Source: Symbiodinium natans (taxonomy: Eukaryota > Sar > Dinophyceae > Suessiales > Symbiodiniaceae). From it: a stretch of 64,000 bases of DNA. A program made the translations under genes and the position numbers. The notes below the pieces were generated by a model that searched no databases, was not told the DNA's origin, and worked only from the letters and a program-made list of their open reading frames with translations. Positions 50,242-61,254 of this stretch are shown piece by piece. The DNA lies in the NCBI GenBank assembly GCA_905221605.1, contig CAJNDS010002278.1:146333-210332 (forward strand), read 5' to 3'. Each line of letters begins with the position of its first letter. The first letter of the stretch is position 1.

Positions 50242-50713
50242 GTTTAGGCCTTAGGGATCGGGCGTATGGGGAGATGCTTTGGGATCTATAGACCCCTAAA
50301 CCCTAAACCCTAAACCCTCAATGAACCCTACAAGGGCTTGTGGTCCAGATAAATCTTGATAGGGTTTAGGGTTTAGGGTTTATTTAGGGTTTAGGGTTTT
50401 AGGGTTTAGGGTTTAGGGCTGCAGGGTTCAATCAAGGGACTAAAGGAGGGAACCCTTATAAGGGACCTTAGGGGTTGTTCAGTAGGGGTTATCTAGGACA
50501 GGTAAATAGGGACTATATAATGTACATAGGGGGGTTTAGGGTTTAGGGTTTAGGGGTTAGGGTTTAGGCTTTAGGGGGTTATATAGGGGAGTCAGATTAA
50601 GGGTCCCTTCTAGGGGTCCCTCCTTATACCCCTTCATTCAAGGGTTTGGGCTTTTGGGTTTAGGGCTTAGGGTCGGGGATGAGGGCTTAGGAATGAGGGT
50701 TTAGGGCCTTAAG

Positions 50714-50797
50714 GTCCGCCTTCGATTCGTGCCGATGCGGAACAATCGTTGGGTATGCGTCAGCTTGGCGTTTTCAGGCTTTTTGGTTCGGGCTTCC
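50714..50797 (+). CDS. Candidate exon
   Basis: The frame reads VRLRFVPMRNNRWVCVSLAF, then SGFLVRAS. TTTAGGG repeats start at 50,801. Confidence 0.45.
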
Positions 50798-50925
50798 TAG
50801 AGTTTAGGGTTTAGGGTTTAGGGTTTAGGGCTCAGGGTTTAGGGTTTAGGGTCTTGCAGCTTCGCCCAAGCCCATGCCCTGACATGGTTAAAAGTATAGT
50901 TACACGTACAGTTATTAGTGGTTAG

Positions 50926-50970
50926 TATGTACCATGAATCTGCAAGTAACATGTGGAGTATGGCCAGCGG
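50926..50970 (+). CDS. Candidate short exon with telomeric donor
   Basis: Acceptor GTGGTTAG, frame YHESASNMWSMAS, donor GTTTAGG at 50,971. Confidence 0.4.
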
Positions 50971-51449
50971 GTTTAGGAGCGTAGGGCTTACAGGGAGACA
51001 TGCCACTAAGGCCTTTCTAAGCCGACAAAAAGAGCTTCTGATAATTTTTCGGGTCGGACTTCCGCCTAAACCCTAAACCCTAAACCCTAAACCCTAAACC
51101 CTAAACCCTCGACCCTTAGGTTTGGGTCCTCCTGGTATCAGGAAGCATCGCAGGCATCGACCTGGGTAAAGTGAGTGGAGCCACGTCGAGTCTACGTCCG
51201 GCATGACCTTGCATGCAATTGACTGGGTTTAGGGTTTAGGGTTTAGGGTTTAGGGTGTAGTGTTTAGTGTCTAGTGTTTAGTGTTTAGTGTTTAGTGTTT
51301 GGTGCTTAGTGTTGAGGGTTTTGCGCCATTCCCATCCTAGAATCTCAAAGTCCCCTACAACTCGGATTGATTCCTTGACCCTACAACCCTGAACCCTCAA
51401 CCCCGTGCGCTGATTATCAGACCCGAATCCCTGAACTGAACCCTGCACG

Positions 51450-51548
51450 GGTAGTTTCCTGAATTAGGGTCCCTTTTTTGGGTACCCATGGAAAGGCGGC
51501 ACGCTTGAAAAAAGGGATCCCAAAAAAGACCTAATTTAGAGAACTGCC
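51450..51548. mobile_element. TIR element family M
   Basis: GAATTAGGGTCCC...GGGTACCC... and the complement of CCTAATTTAGAGAACTGC; a relative at 56,773-56,873 shares AGTTCTCTAAATTAGGGTCC. Confidence 0.6.
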
Positions 51549-51880
51549 CACACGCGCACAGCAACGGAGAACCGGAGAACCTTTTGCACCCTATTTTCTA
51601 GAGACTTGAGTGAGATCCACCTAGGGCCGAAACTTCTGCAGAACTTGTGAGTTCCGCCTGCGTGCCGCCCCCCTGCCCACCCACCCCCCCCCCCCCCCCG
51701 TTCTGCACAAGGGCCGGTCTATTGCTGGACATCATGGAACTCTTACAGTTTTTACTAGAGTACTAGGCTTGTTAAGTTGTTTCGGCTCAATCTCCGTAAA
51801 GCACAAGCTCACACTCCTGACCAGAAAGCACGGAACCCCAAACCTATAGCCCTAAACCACTGACCTGCTCAACCCCAGAG

Positions 51881-51972
51881 GATTGGTTGTTGGCATGGTC
51901 AGAGCTGGATCACCGCATCGTTGTTGTGGCACACAACTTTGAAGCCTTTGCCAGTGGAATATGTGTGCAGAA
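51881..51972 (+). CDS. Candidate exon, 31 codons
   Basis: Acceptor CAACCCCAGAG. The frame reads DWLLAWSELDHRIVVVAHNF, then EAFASGICVQN. Family unknown. Confidence 0.5.
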
Positions 51973-52099
51973 CAGCCCTAAAGCCCAGAAACCCAAAAGA
52001 ACATGCCCTTTTCACATACATAAAGAAAAATATGACTTATCTACCTTTAACTGTATCATAGTTGCTTATATGGAGTTCTGTAGCAATCTGCCCGATGAA

Positions 52100-52173
52100 G
52101 TTCCATAGAAGCAGGTGCATGAGCCTGGGCCTGCTGAAAGCCATTCAAGCCGATTATGAACTTATTGCCATCG
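52100..52173 (+). CDS. Candidate exon
   Basis: The frame SRCMSLGLLKAIQADYELIA ends at GTTGGGG next to TTTGGGG/TTTAGGG units. Confidence 0.4.
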
Positions 52174-52451
52174 TTGGGGTTTGGGGTTTAGGGTATACGC
52201 TCCAGAGCCGTTTATAGGGCTAACAGAAACCCTAAACCCTAAACCCTTAAAGGGCGTAGACGTGGACTGGAACGACATGGACCCTTACGGTAACCCGAAA
52301 GAACCATGTAGTCCACAACAGCCTTTCTAAACCCTACAATGAGGCTCCAGATACCCAAAAAATGGGGGCTTATGAACATGAGGGACGTAGTGTATATTGC
52401 CCCAAGTTTAGGGTTTAGGGTTTGGTCCCCAGTGTTTTAGTAGGGTCGCAG

Positions 52452-52513
52452 GAAGCCCTAAAGTGCAAAACCTCTGCAACGCGCCCTGGAGGCTGGGATT
52501 TCCTGCTTCGACA
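52452..52513 (+). CDS. Candidate exon
   Basis: Acceptor TAGGGTCGCAG|G, frame EALKCKTSATRPGGWDFLLR plus two bases, donor GTAGCT at 52,514. Confidence 0.5.
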
Positions 52514-52614
52514 GTAGCTCAGCAGGTGGATACATTCTGAACAGGGTTTAGGGTTCAGGGCTTAGGAAGCCCTAAACCCTAAACCCTAAACCCTCCAGGC
52601 TAAAGCCTAAACCC

Positions 52615-52748
52615 TAAAGCCTAAACCCTAAACCCTAAACCCTAAACCCTAAACCCTAAACCCTAAACCCTAAACCCTAAACCCTAAACCCTAAACCCTA
52701 AACCCTAAACCCTAAACCCTAAACCCTAAACCCTAAACCCTAAACCCT
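52615..52748 (-). repeat. CCCTAAA array
   Basis: About 19 units, then an open island SQRASQGAGIDLSPGARVAA (52,750-52,806). Confidence 0.95.
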
Positions 52749-53031
52749 AGCCAGCGAGCATCACAGGGAGCGGGCATCGACTTATCTCCGGGCGCGCGTG
52801 TCGCAGCCCCTAAAAATAGCCCGTAAAATGACCCTGAAAATTTTTGGGTTTAGGGTTTTGGGTTTAGGGAGCCCTCAAAACAACCGCGTTAAAGTAACCC
52901 TTAAAGTAACCCTTGAAAACCCCGTATACAGCCCTTCAATCACGCCTGTGGGCCTTGACTCAAAAACTGTTCCAGTCTCGGACCACTAGCCCATAAAGCC
53001 CTAACCCCTGTCACCAACCTCTGGCATTGGA

Positions 53032-53165
53032 CATGCTGCCCAGTTGCGGCAGCTGTGTGCATTGTTTTTTGCGTGCTTCCAGGTAGTTCATTCCATCGAG
53101 ATGAAACAGCCGAAGTCCATCATGCACCCACTCAACATGCCTTGCCTCATGAGTGCTTCAGGGAC
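53032..53165 (+). CDS. Candidate exon, about 45 codons
   Basis: The frame reads HAAQLRQLCALFFACFQVVH, then SIEMKQPKSIMHPLNMPCLM. GCTTCCAG|GTAG inside might instead mark an internal splice site. Family unknown. Confidence 0.5.
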
Positions 53166-53280
53166 AACCTGGGACCCTCTTTGCCTACAGCTTTATGGGT
53201 CATACCTACTAATTTTGGGGGTCCCTCCGGGCGTGGGCGCTAGCGCTATGACGCGACGGTGGTGCCTGACGAGGGTTTAG

Positions 53281-53311
53281 GATGTGGGGTGGAAGTGCTT
53301 CGGACAGTACG
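53281..53311 (+). CDS. Candidate mini-exon
   Basis: GGGTTTAG|G acceptor and GTAAGC donor (53,312) bound DVGWKCFGQY plus one base. Confidence 0.35.
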
Positions 53312-53406
53312 GTAAGCGAATTTAAGCTAGGTAGGCCCAAGGATGTGTGATGTTTAAGAGATTCCTATTCAGGATTACTTTGGCAGGTTTTTAAAGGGCC
53401 TACCTG

Positions 53407-53600
53407 GTGACGGCGAACATGATTCCAAGGCTGGCTATCTTCCCGTGGCTTTCCGTTGCAGACCATGCAAGGCTGCAGCCTACTTGGACCCTAGATGTTA
53501 ATGAAGGCATTGTCCAGGCGAGTTTTTCCTGTCCATTCACGCGGCGCTTCAATCAGCGTTCCACGTCGCCGGAGCCGGGGTCACAAAACCCGCTAAACTC
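53407..53600 (+). CDS. Candidate exon, about 60 codons
   Basis: The frame reads MIPRLAIFPWLSVADHARLQ, then PTWTLDVNEGIVQASFSCPF and TRRFNQRSTSPEPG. CCCTAAA repeats follow. One of the more convincing host exons; family unknown. Confidence 0.55.
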
Positions 53601-54371
53601 TAAACTCTAAACCCTAAACCCTAAACCCTTAACCCTAAACCCTAAACCCTAAACCCTAAACCCTACAACAAGCCTCAGCCCTCTGTTTCAGGGTTAGTAG
53701 CCTTTCAGTCCAAAAGACTCCCTGTACCCTTTTTGGAATTAGGGATTCCTCCCCATTCCCAGCCTAGGACCTAGACTGAGGCCTTATTCCTTTTTTGGGG
53801 TGTAGGTTCCCTCATAAGCCCAAAACGGGGTTGCTCTTGGGTCTAGCAACGTACCTATGCATCGGCACAGGTTTCGGTGTAAGCTCCCACCCAGCCCAGG
53901 GAAAGCACCCTGTGTCGAAATAGCCCAAAAGATTCGCCCCCTTGCACCCTAAACCCTCAACCTAAACCCTAAACCCTAAAGCCTCAGTAGGTATCCCTGG
54001 CGGGCAGGTTGTCACTCAGGCGTCCTTGGTGTGGTCCAGGATGCTACATGGGACCCCTTTCCCCCTTATGTACGGTTTCGGTGCCCACCAAAGAAGCCGG
54101 GATACCCGTTTTGCTCTTGATGCTTCACAAGTAACTCCTGAACCCCAAACCCTAAACCCTAAACGTCTCGTTGGAGTTTGGGCCACTTGCAGATTCAGTT
54201 TTCCCTCGACCTGACACTTAGCCCTTCGGCCCCTAATGTGAGGTTACTTGTGGTATCCTAAGGCTCTTGAAGGCCAGGAGGACTCTGTACCGATCTTGTA
54301 CCCCAAGCCCTCAGCACTATGTTTCTGAGGGTTTGTAGGACTTAGGCTTGTAGGTAGTATACAAAGACGAC

Positions 54372-54475
54372 TACGTCCACCTTCCCAGCAGATTGTCCAA
54401 CGGGTATAGCCCGACGGGCTCGAGCGCTTGCGATCTTATAACCCCTCCACAGAGAAGACCACTGCATTTCGTCCC
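54372..54475 (+). CDS. Candidate exon, 34 codons
   Basis: The frame reads YVHLPSRLSNGYSPTGSSAC, then DLITPPQRRPLHFV, to a GTAGCG donor at 54,476. Confidence 0.5.
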
Positions 54476-54534
54476 GTAGCGAAAGGCAGAGTCATGACCC
54501 TAAACCCTAAACCCTAAACCCTAAACCTTATAGT

Positions 54535-54624
54535 CCCGAGGGGGTGGAGCTCCCTCAGCTCTGGCCCCGTGCGCACTTCCACCTGCCGCGCAACAGCGTG
54601 CAGGCTGGCCGGAAATTGAGCATA
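54535..54624 (+). CDS. Candidate exon
   Basis: The frame reads PEGVELPQLWPRAHFHLPRN, then SVQAGRKLS. CCCTAAA lies upstream. Confidence 0.45.
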
Positions 54625-54743
54625 TGATGCGGCTGTCTGCCCCTTCAGGTCCCCAAGTACTCCCGATCTACCTCCAAAAGCCCTATAACTTATTCTTGGA
54701 GGGTGGTAGGTGGTAGGTCAAGGTTCGAAATCAGAACGCAGAA

Positions 54744-54840
54744 CGCCGCCTCAGAAGAGTTCCGCAGAGTTCCAACGAGCTGGGAGCCTTGCTTGCGTTG
54801 TTTCTGGTGCTCGGAGTCGCATCCTTAGGTGTTCTTGAAC
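54744..54840 (+). CDS. Candidate exon with membrane helix
   Basis: The frame reads RRLRRVPQSS, then NELGALLALFLVLGVASLGV. Basic residues before a hydrophobic helix suggest a membrane anchor. Confidence 0.5.
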
Positions 54841-55305
54841 CCCCAAACCAATTAAAAAATAAGGGCGATTCGCCTGTGTTCCAGGGTTGCTCTAAGCCGT
54901 GAACCCTAAACCCTAGCCCTAAACCCTACAAGCCCAAAACCCTAAACCCTAAGCCGTTCAAGTAGAAGCTTAGGAGATTAAACCCTGACCCTACCAGGGG
55001 ATTGCGAGGTTTTGTCTTTGTCTGGGATAGGGCTGCGGGTTCGCGTGTTATTGGACTGTCTGTCTCAGGCGCATGCTTAGGCCTTATTAGGGTTTAGGGT
55101 CTGTCGGGTTTAGGGTTTAGGGTTTAGGGTTTAGGGTTTAGGGTGCATTCTAATGACGGCAGGCCCAGCACTATAGCAGAGACCCAGGATTTCTGTCGGG
55201 GCTGAATGGAGTCTTGAATTGAGATCCATCATCTAAACCCTAAACCCTAAACCCTAAACCCTAAACCCTAACCCCCCAAACCCGAAACCCTAAACCCCCA
55301 CTTTA

Positions 55306-55409
55306 ATCTCCAAAGCCTCAACTGAAACAATTCTGGTGGCTTCAAGTGAGCAAGCAGGCGCCAGTTATTGCTTTCCTCCCGACTGGATCCTGATGACACA
55401 GCCTTTCGG
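55306..55409 (+). CDS. Candidate exon, 34 codons
   Basis: CCCTAAA upstream. The frame reads ISKASTETILVASSEQAGAS, then YCFPPDWILMTQPF, with donor GTTTAGG. A GTGAGC inside is an alternative donor. Confidence 0.5.
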
Positions 55410-55599
55410 GTTTAGGGTTTGGGTTTCGGGCTAGGGGGTCGTGCAGGATGCCAGTTCACAAAGCATACCCTAAACCCTAAACCCTAAACCCTAAACCCTA
55501 AACCCTAAACCCTAAACCCTAAACCCTAAATGTTGTTCCAAGCGGCCATGTAAGTAGCGTCACCATCGTAATTATACACATACGCCATCTGCGAATGAC

Positions 55600-56520
55600 A
55601 AAAACGGTTTTGGGGGTTTAGCGTTTAGGTTGGGCGGTTCAGGGCTTACATCGGGCCGCAGGCAAGTAGATGTGAGCATTTAGGGTGGAGGGTTTAGGGT
55701 TTAGGGTGTAGGGTTTAGGGTTTAGGGTTCAGTGTTCAGGGTTTAGGGTTTCAATTAGGTTTTATTTCTTCTGGGTTGTGTTTTGGGATGATTTTTAATT
55801 TTACTTCTTTCCTTATAAGGGAATCTGCTCGTAAATAAGCACAGGTTTATTCGCAGGGCTAGTTTAGGTTTAGGTGTAGGTTTTCTTTTAAGCTCTATCT
55901 AGTTTTAGGTGAAACCATCGGGCTTCTTGGAGCTTGCTAGGGCTTAATGTGGCCTAAAAGGTTTTGTTGGGGTTTGTTAGGGTTCTCTTTCAGAGCTTAT
56001 TGGGGCTTGTCAGGTTTTTTTTGGGCTTGGGGCTTGTAGGGCTTATTGGGGCCCGGCTTATTTGTGCTCATTTCTTGTTAGCGCTAGGTCTTCTGAAAGG
56101 TTTTGTTGGTTTGTACGGCCGTATTGGGGCTCATCAACGCTTATCAACGCTTCTCAGGGCTTGGGGATTATTCGGCCTTATTAGAGCTTATCAAGGCTTC
56201 TCAGGGCTTAGGGTGTTTCAGGGTCGCTGTAGGGCTTAGGCCCCTTAACCCTATACCATTAAAACTAATAGCTCAAACCCCCGAATGAAGCCTTAACCTC
56301 CATTCGAAGCCCTAAGCCCTAAACCCTAAACCCCCTCAAAACTCCACTTTGCAACCCTGAACCCAGGGCCTGTGAGTTGGGCAAAATAGCCCGCTGATGC
56401 ATTGAGCCACCTGTCAACGACCCAGCAGGGGCACAGAGGCGCAGAGACCCCTAGCAAAAGTCTTCCCGTTCATGGTTAGGATCTCTTCACGTTATACTCT
56501 GATAGGAATATGTAGGTTTA
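55600..56520. other. Degenerate repeat region
   Basis: TTTAGGG fragments, then 55,950-56,240 made of drifting GGGCTTATT/GGGGCTTGT motifs whose open frame is a repeat artefact, then a weak island near 56,400 (CIEPPVNDPAGAQRRRDP). Confidence 0.5.
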
Positions 56521-56523
56521 GGC

Positions 56524-56597
56524 AAGAGGGCTTGGACGAATTTCGAAGGGAAAGGTTTTTCACTTGTCAAACGCTGTCGCGATGCAGTCCTGCAAGC
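56524..56597 (+). CDS. Candidate exon
   Basis: The frame reads TNFEGKGFSLVKRCRDAVLQ. It runs into CCCTAAA-type repeats. Confidence 0.4.
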
Positions 56598-56772
56598 CCT
56601 AAACCCCAAATCCTAAATCCCAAGCCCTAAAACACGAAACTGATCGGGGCTGTACCCTAGTTCAGTGAACTGACCGTATTGGGCTCGGGCTTTTCTTGAT
56701 ATGAAACAGGGTCTAGATGACTTTTAATGGTGAGTGTATATAGGGTCATCAGTATTGGTGGCTGTATCTGTG

Positions 56773-56873
56773 TAGTTCTCTAAATTAGGGTCCGTTTTGG
56801 GGTCGCCCGTATTGGTACGGCACCCTTAAAATGAGGACACCCAGACTGGGATTCCGATTTTAGAGAACTCAGA
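56773..56873. mobile_element. TIR element family M
   Basis: AGTTCTCTAAATTAGGGTCC at the left and TTTTAGAGAACT at the right. Confidence 0.65.
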
Positions 56874-56970
56874 GACTCGCTAATGGGGGCGCTGAAATGG
56901 GGGCGTAAGGTATGATGAGCCTGAAACGGTTCATTTGACGTCAATTGTGCAAAAATGTGCCTTTTCACAG

Positions 56971-57120
56971 TGCTTGTCGACTCCTGCGGAATCTCATTTC
57001 AATTTGGGCGATGAGGTTTTACTTGCGCTTGGAACCCTTTCCGAAAACTGTTGCGAAGATGATGCGGAGCGCGCGCACATCGTTGCAGCGAACATTGCGC
57101 AGCAGTTGCAGAAGCGCGCA
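56971..57120 (+). CDS. Candidate exon, about 50 codons
   Basis: Acceptor GTGCCTTTTCACAG. The frame reads CLSTPAESHFNLGDEVLLAL, then GTLSENCCEDDAERAHIVAA and NIAQQLQKRA. Acidic and helical. The opposite strand is also open; the plus reading is favoured by the acceptor and by strand. Confidence 0.5.
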
Positions 57121-57289
57121 ATTGTGCACAATCGTGGTGATCTGCGGCGCGCAAAATGCCACAATTGCCCACAATTGCCGTCGTTTGCGTGCGTTCTGCA
57201 TTTGTGCATGTTTGCTCGCCGTGCCACGCGCAAGTGCGCGTTGTAATCTCAGGAAGCATGACAACAGCTGCAAGCAGCAGCTGCAGACT

Positions 57290-57433
57290 TCGAGTTAGAG
57301 TAGCCTTCATGCTCATGGGTTCAGCAGCAGCTCTTGGGAAGCAAGCGCCCGTAAGCCCCCATGTGAGGGGCCCCATTTGCGACACTCCAAAGAACCCTCC
57401 CAATATGTTGGGAGACTTTCTGTTCGACTTCCG
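57290..57433 (+). CDS. Candidate exon, about 47 codons, telomeric donor
   Basis: The frame reads VAFMLMGSAAALGKQAPVSP, then HVRGPICDTPKNPPNMLGDF and LFDF. The donor G|GTTTAGG follows. Confidence 0.5.
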
Positions 57434-57764
57434 GGTTTAGGGTTCAGGGTGCAATCTAGGGTCTATATCGGGCTAGGGTTTAGGATTATTGCCTCGGGAA
57501 AGTGGGCAGCAGACGCGCACGACATGGCATCGTTCCCGAAACCCTAAACCCTAAACCCTACACCCTAAACCCTAAACCTTAAACCTCCCCCCAGGTGGAC
57601 AAACTAAACTGAACCTCCGAAGGGTTTCAAGGAGGTTTCGAGGGTTTCGGGCTTTTGGGTGTTAGGGCTTGGGATTTCCGGGTGTCGGGGCTTGGGGTCT
57701 CAATTTTGTGGGGGTTTGGAGCTGTCCGGTTGTTCCTGGACTTGATGAACTAGATGAACCCTGA

Positions 57765-57846
57765 GAGGGTTTAGGGTTTAGGGTTTAGGGTTTAGGGTTT
57801 AGGGTTTAGGGTTTAGGGTTTAGGGTTTAGGGTTTAGGGTTTAGGG
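57765..57846 (+). repeat. TTTAGGG array
   Basis: Twelve near-perfect units. Confidence 0.95.
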
Positions 57847-57940
57847 CCTATGAGCTTTAGTAAGGCTTGTCGTAGCACATTGTCTTTGATGCCCGGCACG
57901 GGTTCCTAGATCTGCGTTGGCTTTTGGGGTCTTCTGCAAG

Positions 57941-58025
57941 CTTCCGGCACTCTTTGTCACGACTGGGCCGCATCGAAGAAGTCTTTGATCTGCATGAACC
58001 TGGGGACGAAGTGCACCAAAACCGC
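57941..58025 (+). CDS. Candidate exon, 28 codons
   Basis: After CTTCTGCAAG the frame reads FRHSLSRLGRIEEVFDLHEP, then GDEVHQNR, up to a CCCTAAA array. Here the arrays face the other way (TTTAGGG left, CCCTAAA right). Confidence 0.5.
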
Positions 58026-58167
58026 ACCCTAAACCCTAAACCCTAAACCCTAAACCCTAAACCCTAAACCCTAAACCCTAATCCTCGACCACGCACCACA
58101 GGCGCCTGGTTTACGTTACCCAGTCCCCATAGGTGCGGAATGAGTTCGGCAAGTGTGGGCAGGGTAA

Positions 58168-58266
58168 TGTAGGGGTCGGAAAAATTGCTAGTAGTATTCC
58201 CTTGTGGTCCTAGTTGTACTGGAAGAACCCCCCAAAACCCTATTCTACTTTTTAAGGCCCTCATAG
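58168..58266. mobile_element. Repeat family C copy
   Basis: TAGGGGTCGGAAAAATTGCT...AAAACCCTATTCTAC...AAGGCCCTCATAG. Confidence 0.6.
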
Positions 58267-58481
58267 TAGACTGCACCACACCGCCGAGCGGACTTTTGCT
58301 TGCCATGGTTTCTCATTCCAGAGAAGCCATGGCAACTTGCTTCTGCGGTTCCTCGTGCGTGTGTTCATCATTACAGGTGTGCACGCATTCAAGCAGTATT
58401 CTGAACTTTTTGGTCCATGTGGCCAACCTCACAAGCATCCATTTTGTGTCCATTCGTGCAACTCATACATGGAGACTATAG
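58267..58481 (+). CDS. Candidate terminal exon, about 70 codons
   Basis: It begins at the edge of a family C element. The frame reads GLLLAMVSHSREAMATCFCG, then VCTHSSSILNFLVHVANLTS and IHFVSIRATHTWRL, stop. Family unknown. Confidence 0.5.
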
Positions 58482-58699
58482 TCTTCAATCGCCAAAGCTA
58501 GAGACGAAGTCGTAGACGCGGACCTTGGCTAGCTACCCTTCGAATCCAAGTGCCCTAAACATTCCGAGCCTAAACCTTACACAGGTCCACAACCCACGCT
58601 TTGTTTGAGCCCAAGCTCGAAGTACCGTCCCTCAGTCGGAAGCGAAGTATCACAAGACAAGTCGCCCTAAACCCTCAACCCGAAGCCACAGACACACAT

Positions 58700-59160
58700 G
58701 AAACAGGGTTTATATTACTGTTTTTGGTGAGTGTATATAAGGTTCCTTTCTAATATTGGTGAGTGTATATACCTGGTGTCCTTTTGAGGGTACAAGAAAT
58801 ATATACCCTACTTCACATCCAACCACCCCCTCCTTAGACCCTCGGGCCGGATCACCAGCAACCGAGCTTGGAGCTGCTCAAACCGATGGCCACGCGAACG
58901 TACTAGATACCCAGAGAGCCCAATATCCCTGAGTTAAGGAATACACCTTAAACTACACGGGGATCCCTAGTATTATTTAAGGTCTCTTCCTAAAATTAAG
59001 GGGCATTGGGTTCCTTGGAGAGGGAGTAGATGTTAATGGGAGAAGGGAAGAGGGGAGGTGGGGGCTGGGGGCTGATAATTGCTTCGTAAGCCCACTTTCG
59101 GGACACTAAACCCTAAACCTTAAACCCTAAAGCCTAGACCCTAAGCCCTACACCCTAGGG
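58700..59160. other. Repeats and one weak island
   Basis: A family N motif GGTGAGTGTATATA (twice, 58,718-58,775; also at 56,730), an open island at 58,841-58,905 (LGPDHQQPSLELLKPMATRT), then purine-rich filler and CCCTAAA. Confidence 0.4.
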
Positions 59161-59199
59161 TTTAGGGTTGAGGCTCTGGGGTGCTCTAGTCACACGCAG

Positions 59200-59239
59200 T
59201 ATAGAAGATTTGGCAGCTCGTAGCACCAGCTGCAAGCAG
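59200..59239 (+). CDS. Candidate short exon
   Basis: TCACACGCAG acceptor, IEDLAARSTSCKQ, GTATCA donor at 59,240. Confidence 0.4.
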
Positions 59240-59586
59240 GTATCAAGGTTTTAAGGCACTAAGGCGAGAACAAACACGGAACTTGTATAAGCGAGTCCTG
59301 TTATTATTATCATTATTATTTTTCTCATTATCATTATTATATATTTTGATACTAAGATGAATATGAATGTTAGTATGAAGACTAGTATTTTTGTATCACG
59401 ACTTGAATGCACCATCACACTTTGGATGCACCAAAAATGAGTGGTGAGGTTGCTTTCCCTATACAGGATCCAGGTACCCATATCGCAGATGCTTTTTGTT
59501 CGGCCGAAGGGGGTTACGTACTATTTATTTACTGACTACTTTGCAGGGCAGAGTAAGTATGTACCTGGATCCTCCAAGGTGAGAAA

Positions 59587-59703
59587 AAGCCACGGTGCCA
59601 GCTGATTCAGCACACCGCTCTTGACTCCGATTCATTCGTCGCATATGTGTTTCCTTGGAGCTCCTTGAATACCTATAGCTGTCTTACTGCAAAATGTCCC
59701 TAA
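59587..59703 (+). CDS. Candidate terminal exon, 38 codons
   Basis: The frame reads KPRCQLIQHTALDSDSFVAY, then VFPWSSLNTYSCLTAKCP and TAA. Start border unknown. Confidence 0.5.
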   Translation, partial: KPRCQLIQHTALDSDSFVAYVFPWSSLNTYSCLTAKCP

Positions 59704-59851
59704 ATCCGGAACCCCGTGAGCGCCGTTGAGTCTGCTGGGACCGATCCCTTCTGACCGAAGCAAAGTGCATGACAGGCGGGAAAACAGAGGAGCTGAGACC
59801 AGCTAATTAGGGTTTAGGGTTTAAAGGCCATCAGTGCGCTCTTTGAAGTGT

Positions 59852-59926
59852 AAGAATCCACACATGGAAATGTGTAGTTCCCGTATGGAACACGCAGCGT
59901 TCTGTTTTCAAGAGTTGCTAGAGCCC
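59852..59926 (+). CDS. Candidate exon
   Basis: The frame reads NPHMEMCSSRMEHAAFCFQE, then LLEP. CCTAAA-type repeats follow. Confidence 0.45.
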
Positions 59927-59962
59927 CTAAACCTAAATCCGAAGCCCTAAACCCTGGTAGAG

Positions 59963-60012
59963 CCATGCAGAGCAACTTTCTCATCTTGCCTAGAGCACTG
60001 GCGCGGCTGAGG
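59963..60012 (+). CDS. Candidate exon, telomeric donor
   Basis: Acceptor CTGGTAGAG, frame MQSNFLILPRALARLR, donor GTTTAGGG at 60,013. It ends in phase 0, matching the next exon. Confidence 0.5.
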
Positions 60013-60090
60013 GTTTAGGGTTTAGGGTTTAGGGTTTAGGGTTTAGGGTTTAGGGTTTAGGGCTTTACCTAACTCCGAGCCGAGGCAGAG

Positions 60091-60181
60091 GAGAAGCCCA
60101 ACGTCGTCCGGTCGCCCCGCTATGCCGGGCGAGTCGGTGAGCAGGGGGATGAGGAGGCTTGGGCCAGCGATTCTCTTGGTG
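60091..60181 (+). CDS. Candidate exon, telomeric donor
   Basis: AG|GAG acceptor in GGCAGAG. The frame reads EKPNVVRSPRYAGRVGEQGD, then EEAWASDSLG. The donor GTTTAGGG is at 60,182. A second plus frame is also open. Confidence 0.5.
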
Positions 60182-60482
60182 GTTTAGGGTTTAGGGTTTA
60201 GGGTTTAGGGTTTAGGGTTCAGGGTTTAGGGCTACTTGGTAGCCCCCGTGGTATCCTTTCGCCCTTTTTTGGTTCTGCCCTTATTAGAAGATGCTTCCTC
60301 GGCTACTAAGTTCTCAACGGATAGCAGCTAATGTAGGGGAATAAGATTAGGGGTCCCTTGTACGGGTCCCGCCTTGTGCCCCTCGAGAGTTTCTCTGAAC
60401 CAGAAACCCCCAAGCCCTAAACCCTAAACCCTAAACCCTAAACCCTAAACCCTAAACCCTAAACCAGGGACCAGGGAGATAG

Positions 60483-60550
60483 CTCAAGGCTTCGCCCTAT
60501 ACGCCCCCCAAGCAGGTTGAGAGAAGTTCGCAAACCAGCAGATAGTGTTT
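60483..60550 (+). CDS. Candidate exon, frame unsettled
   Basis: The frame after GGGAGATAG reads LKASPYTPPKQVERSSQTSR to GTGTTTGGGG. Another frame is equally open. Confidence 0.35.
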
Positions 60551-60643
60551 GGGGTTTCGGGCTTAGGGTTTAGGGTTTGGGGTTTAGGGTTCAGGGTTTA
60601 GGGTTTAGGGTTTGGGGTTTAGGGTTTGGGGTTTGGGGTTTAG

Positions 60644-60738
60644 GGTGCTCTTGAAGGAGCCAAGGCTTGTCTCAAAGTCTTCGTAAAGAAAGGAAGGCAA
60701 GGCCCCGACAGCCGACCAGGCAAAGAACTCAAGATCAT
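60644..60738 (+). CDS. Candidate exon with TTTAG acceptor and GTAGGG donor
   Basis: Both borders are telomeric: GGTTTAG|GG on the left and GTAGGGTTTAGGG at 60,739. The frame reads GALEGAKACLKVFVKKGRQG, then PDSRPGKELKI. Lysine-rich; family unknown. Confidence 0.55.
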
Positions 60739-60964
60739 GTAGGGTTTAGGGTTTAGGGTTTAGGGTTTAGGGTTTAGGGTTTAGGGTTTAGGGTTTAGGG
60801 TAGAAGGGACCTTAGGGATTATTTAGGGTTTATTTAGGTACCTAGGGACTACAGAAGGTATGTATAGTTTTTTTCGGTACATAGGGACTACATAAGGTCT
60901 ATATCGGGGTTCTATATGGGTGATAGAGGGGGAGAAGATCGGGCCCCTTCTAGGGACAACCCCG

Positions 60965-61077
60965 AAGCACCTGACACAAGCCCTGAGAAACCGAGACTTC
61001 TGCCTCCCCACGGCAGGAGATGGAACCACTCCTGATTCCAGAAGAAGCCATGTGGGTGACTCAAGGGGTGCATGGGT
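60965..61077 (+). CDS. Candidate exon
   Basis: The frame reads KHLTQALRNRDFCLPTAGDG, then TTPDSRRSHVGDSRGAW. It starts at the edge of a family G repeat. Confidence 0.45.
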
Positions 61078-61176
61078 TTACGGGGTTCATTGTTTCATAG
61101 GGTTTATAGTTTATCGGGTCTATAGTTTGTAGTGTTTATAGGGTTCATAGGGTTTATAGTTTATAGGGTCTTTCAG

Positions 61177-61254
61177 CGCAGAGCGGCAGAAGATCTCATG
61201 CTCATATGGCACCGAGATTCTGTCCAGTCCGAGCAAATGTCCAGGAGTTTCTAA
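61177..61254 (+). CDS. Candidate terminal exon
   Basis: Acceptor GGGTCTTTCAG, frame RRAAEDLMLIWHRDSVQSEQ, then MSRSF and TAA (61,252-61,254). Confidence 0.5.
   Translation, partial: RRAAEDLMLIWHRDSVQSEQMSRSF

Noticed and set aside
55964-56239. 91-codon leucine/glycine-rich frame
   Set aside because: It comes from drifting GGGCTTATT repeats.
56994-57403. Minus-strand frames opposite 57.0-57.4 kb
   Set aside because: Cys/Arg-rich antisense of plus exons that have an acceptor and a telomeric donor.
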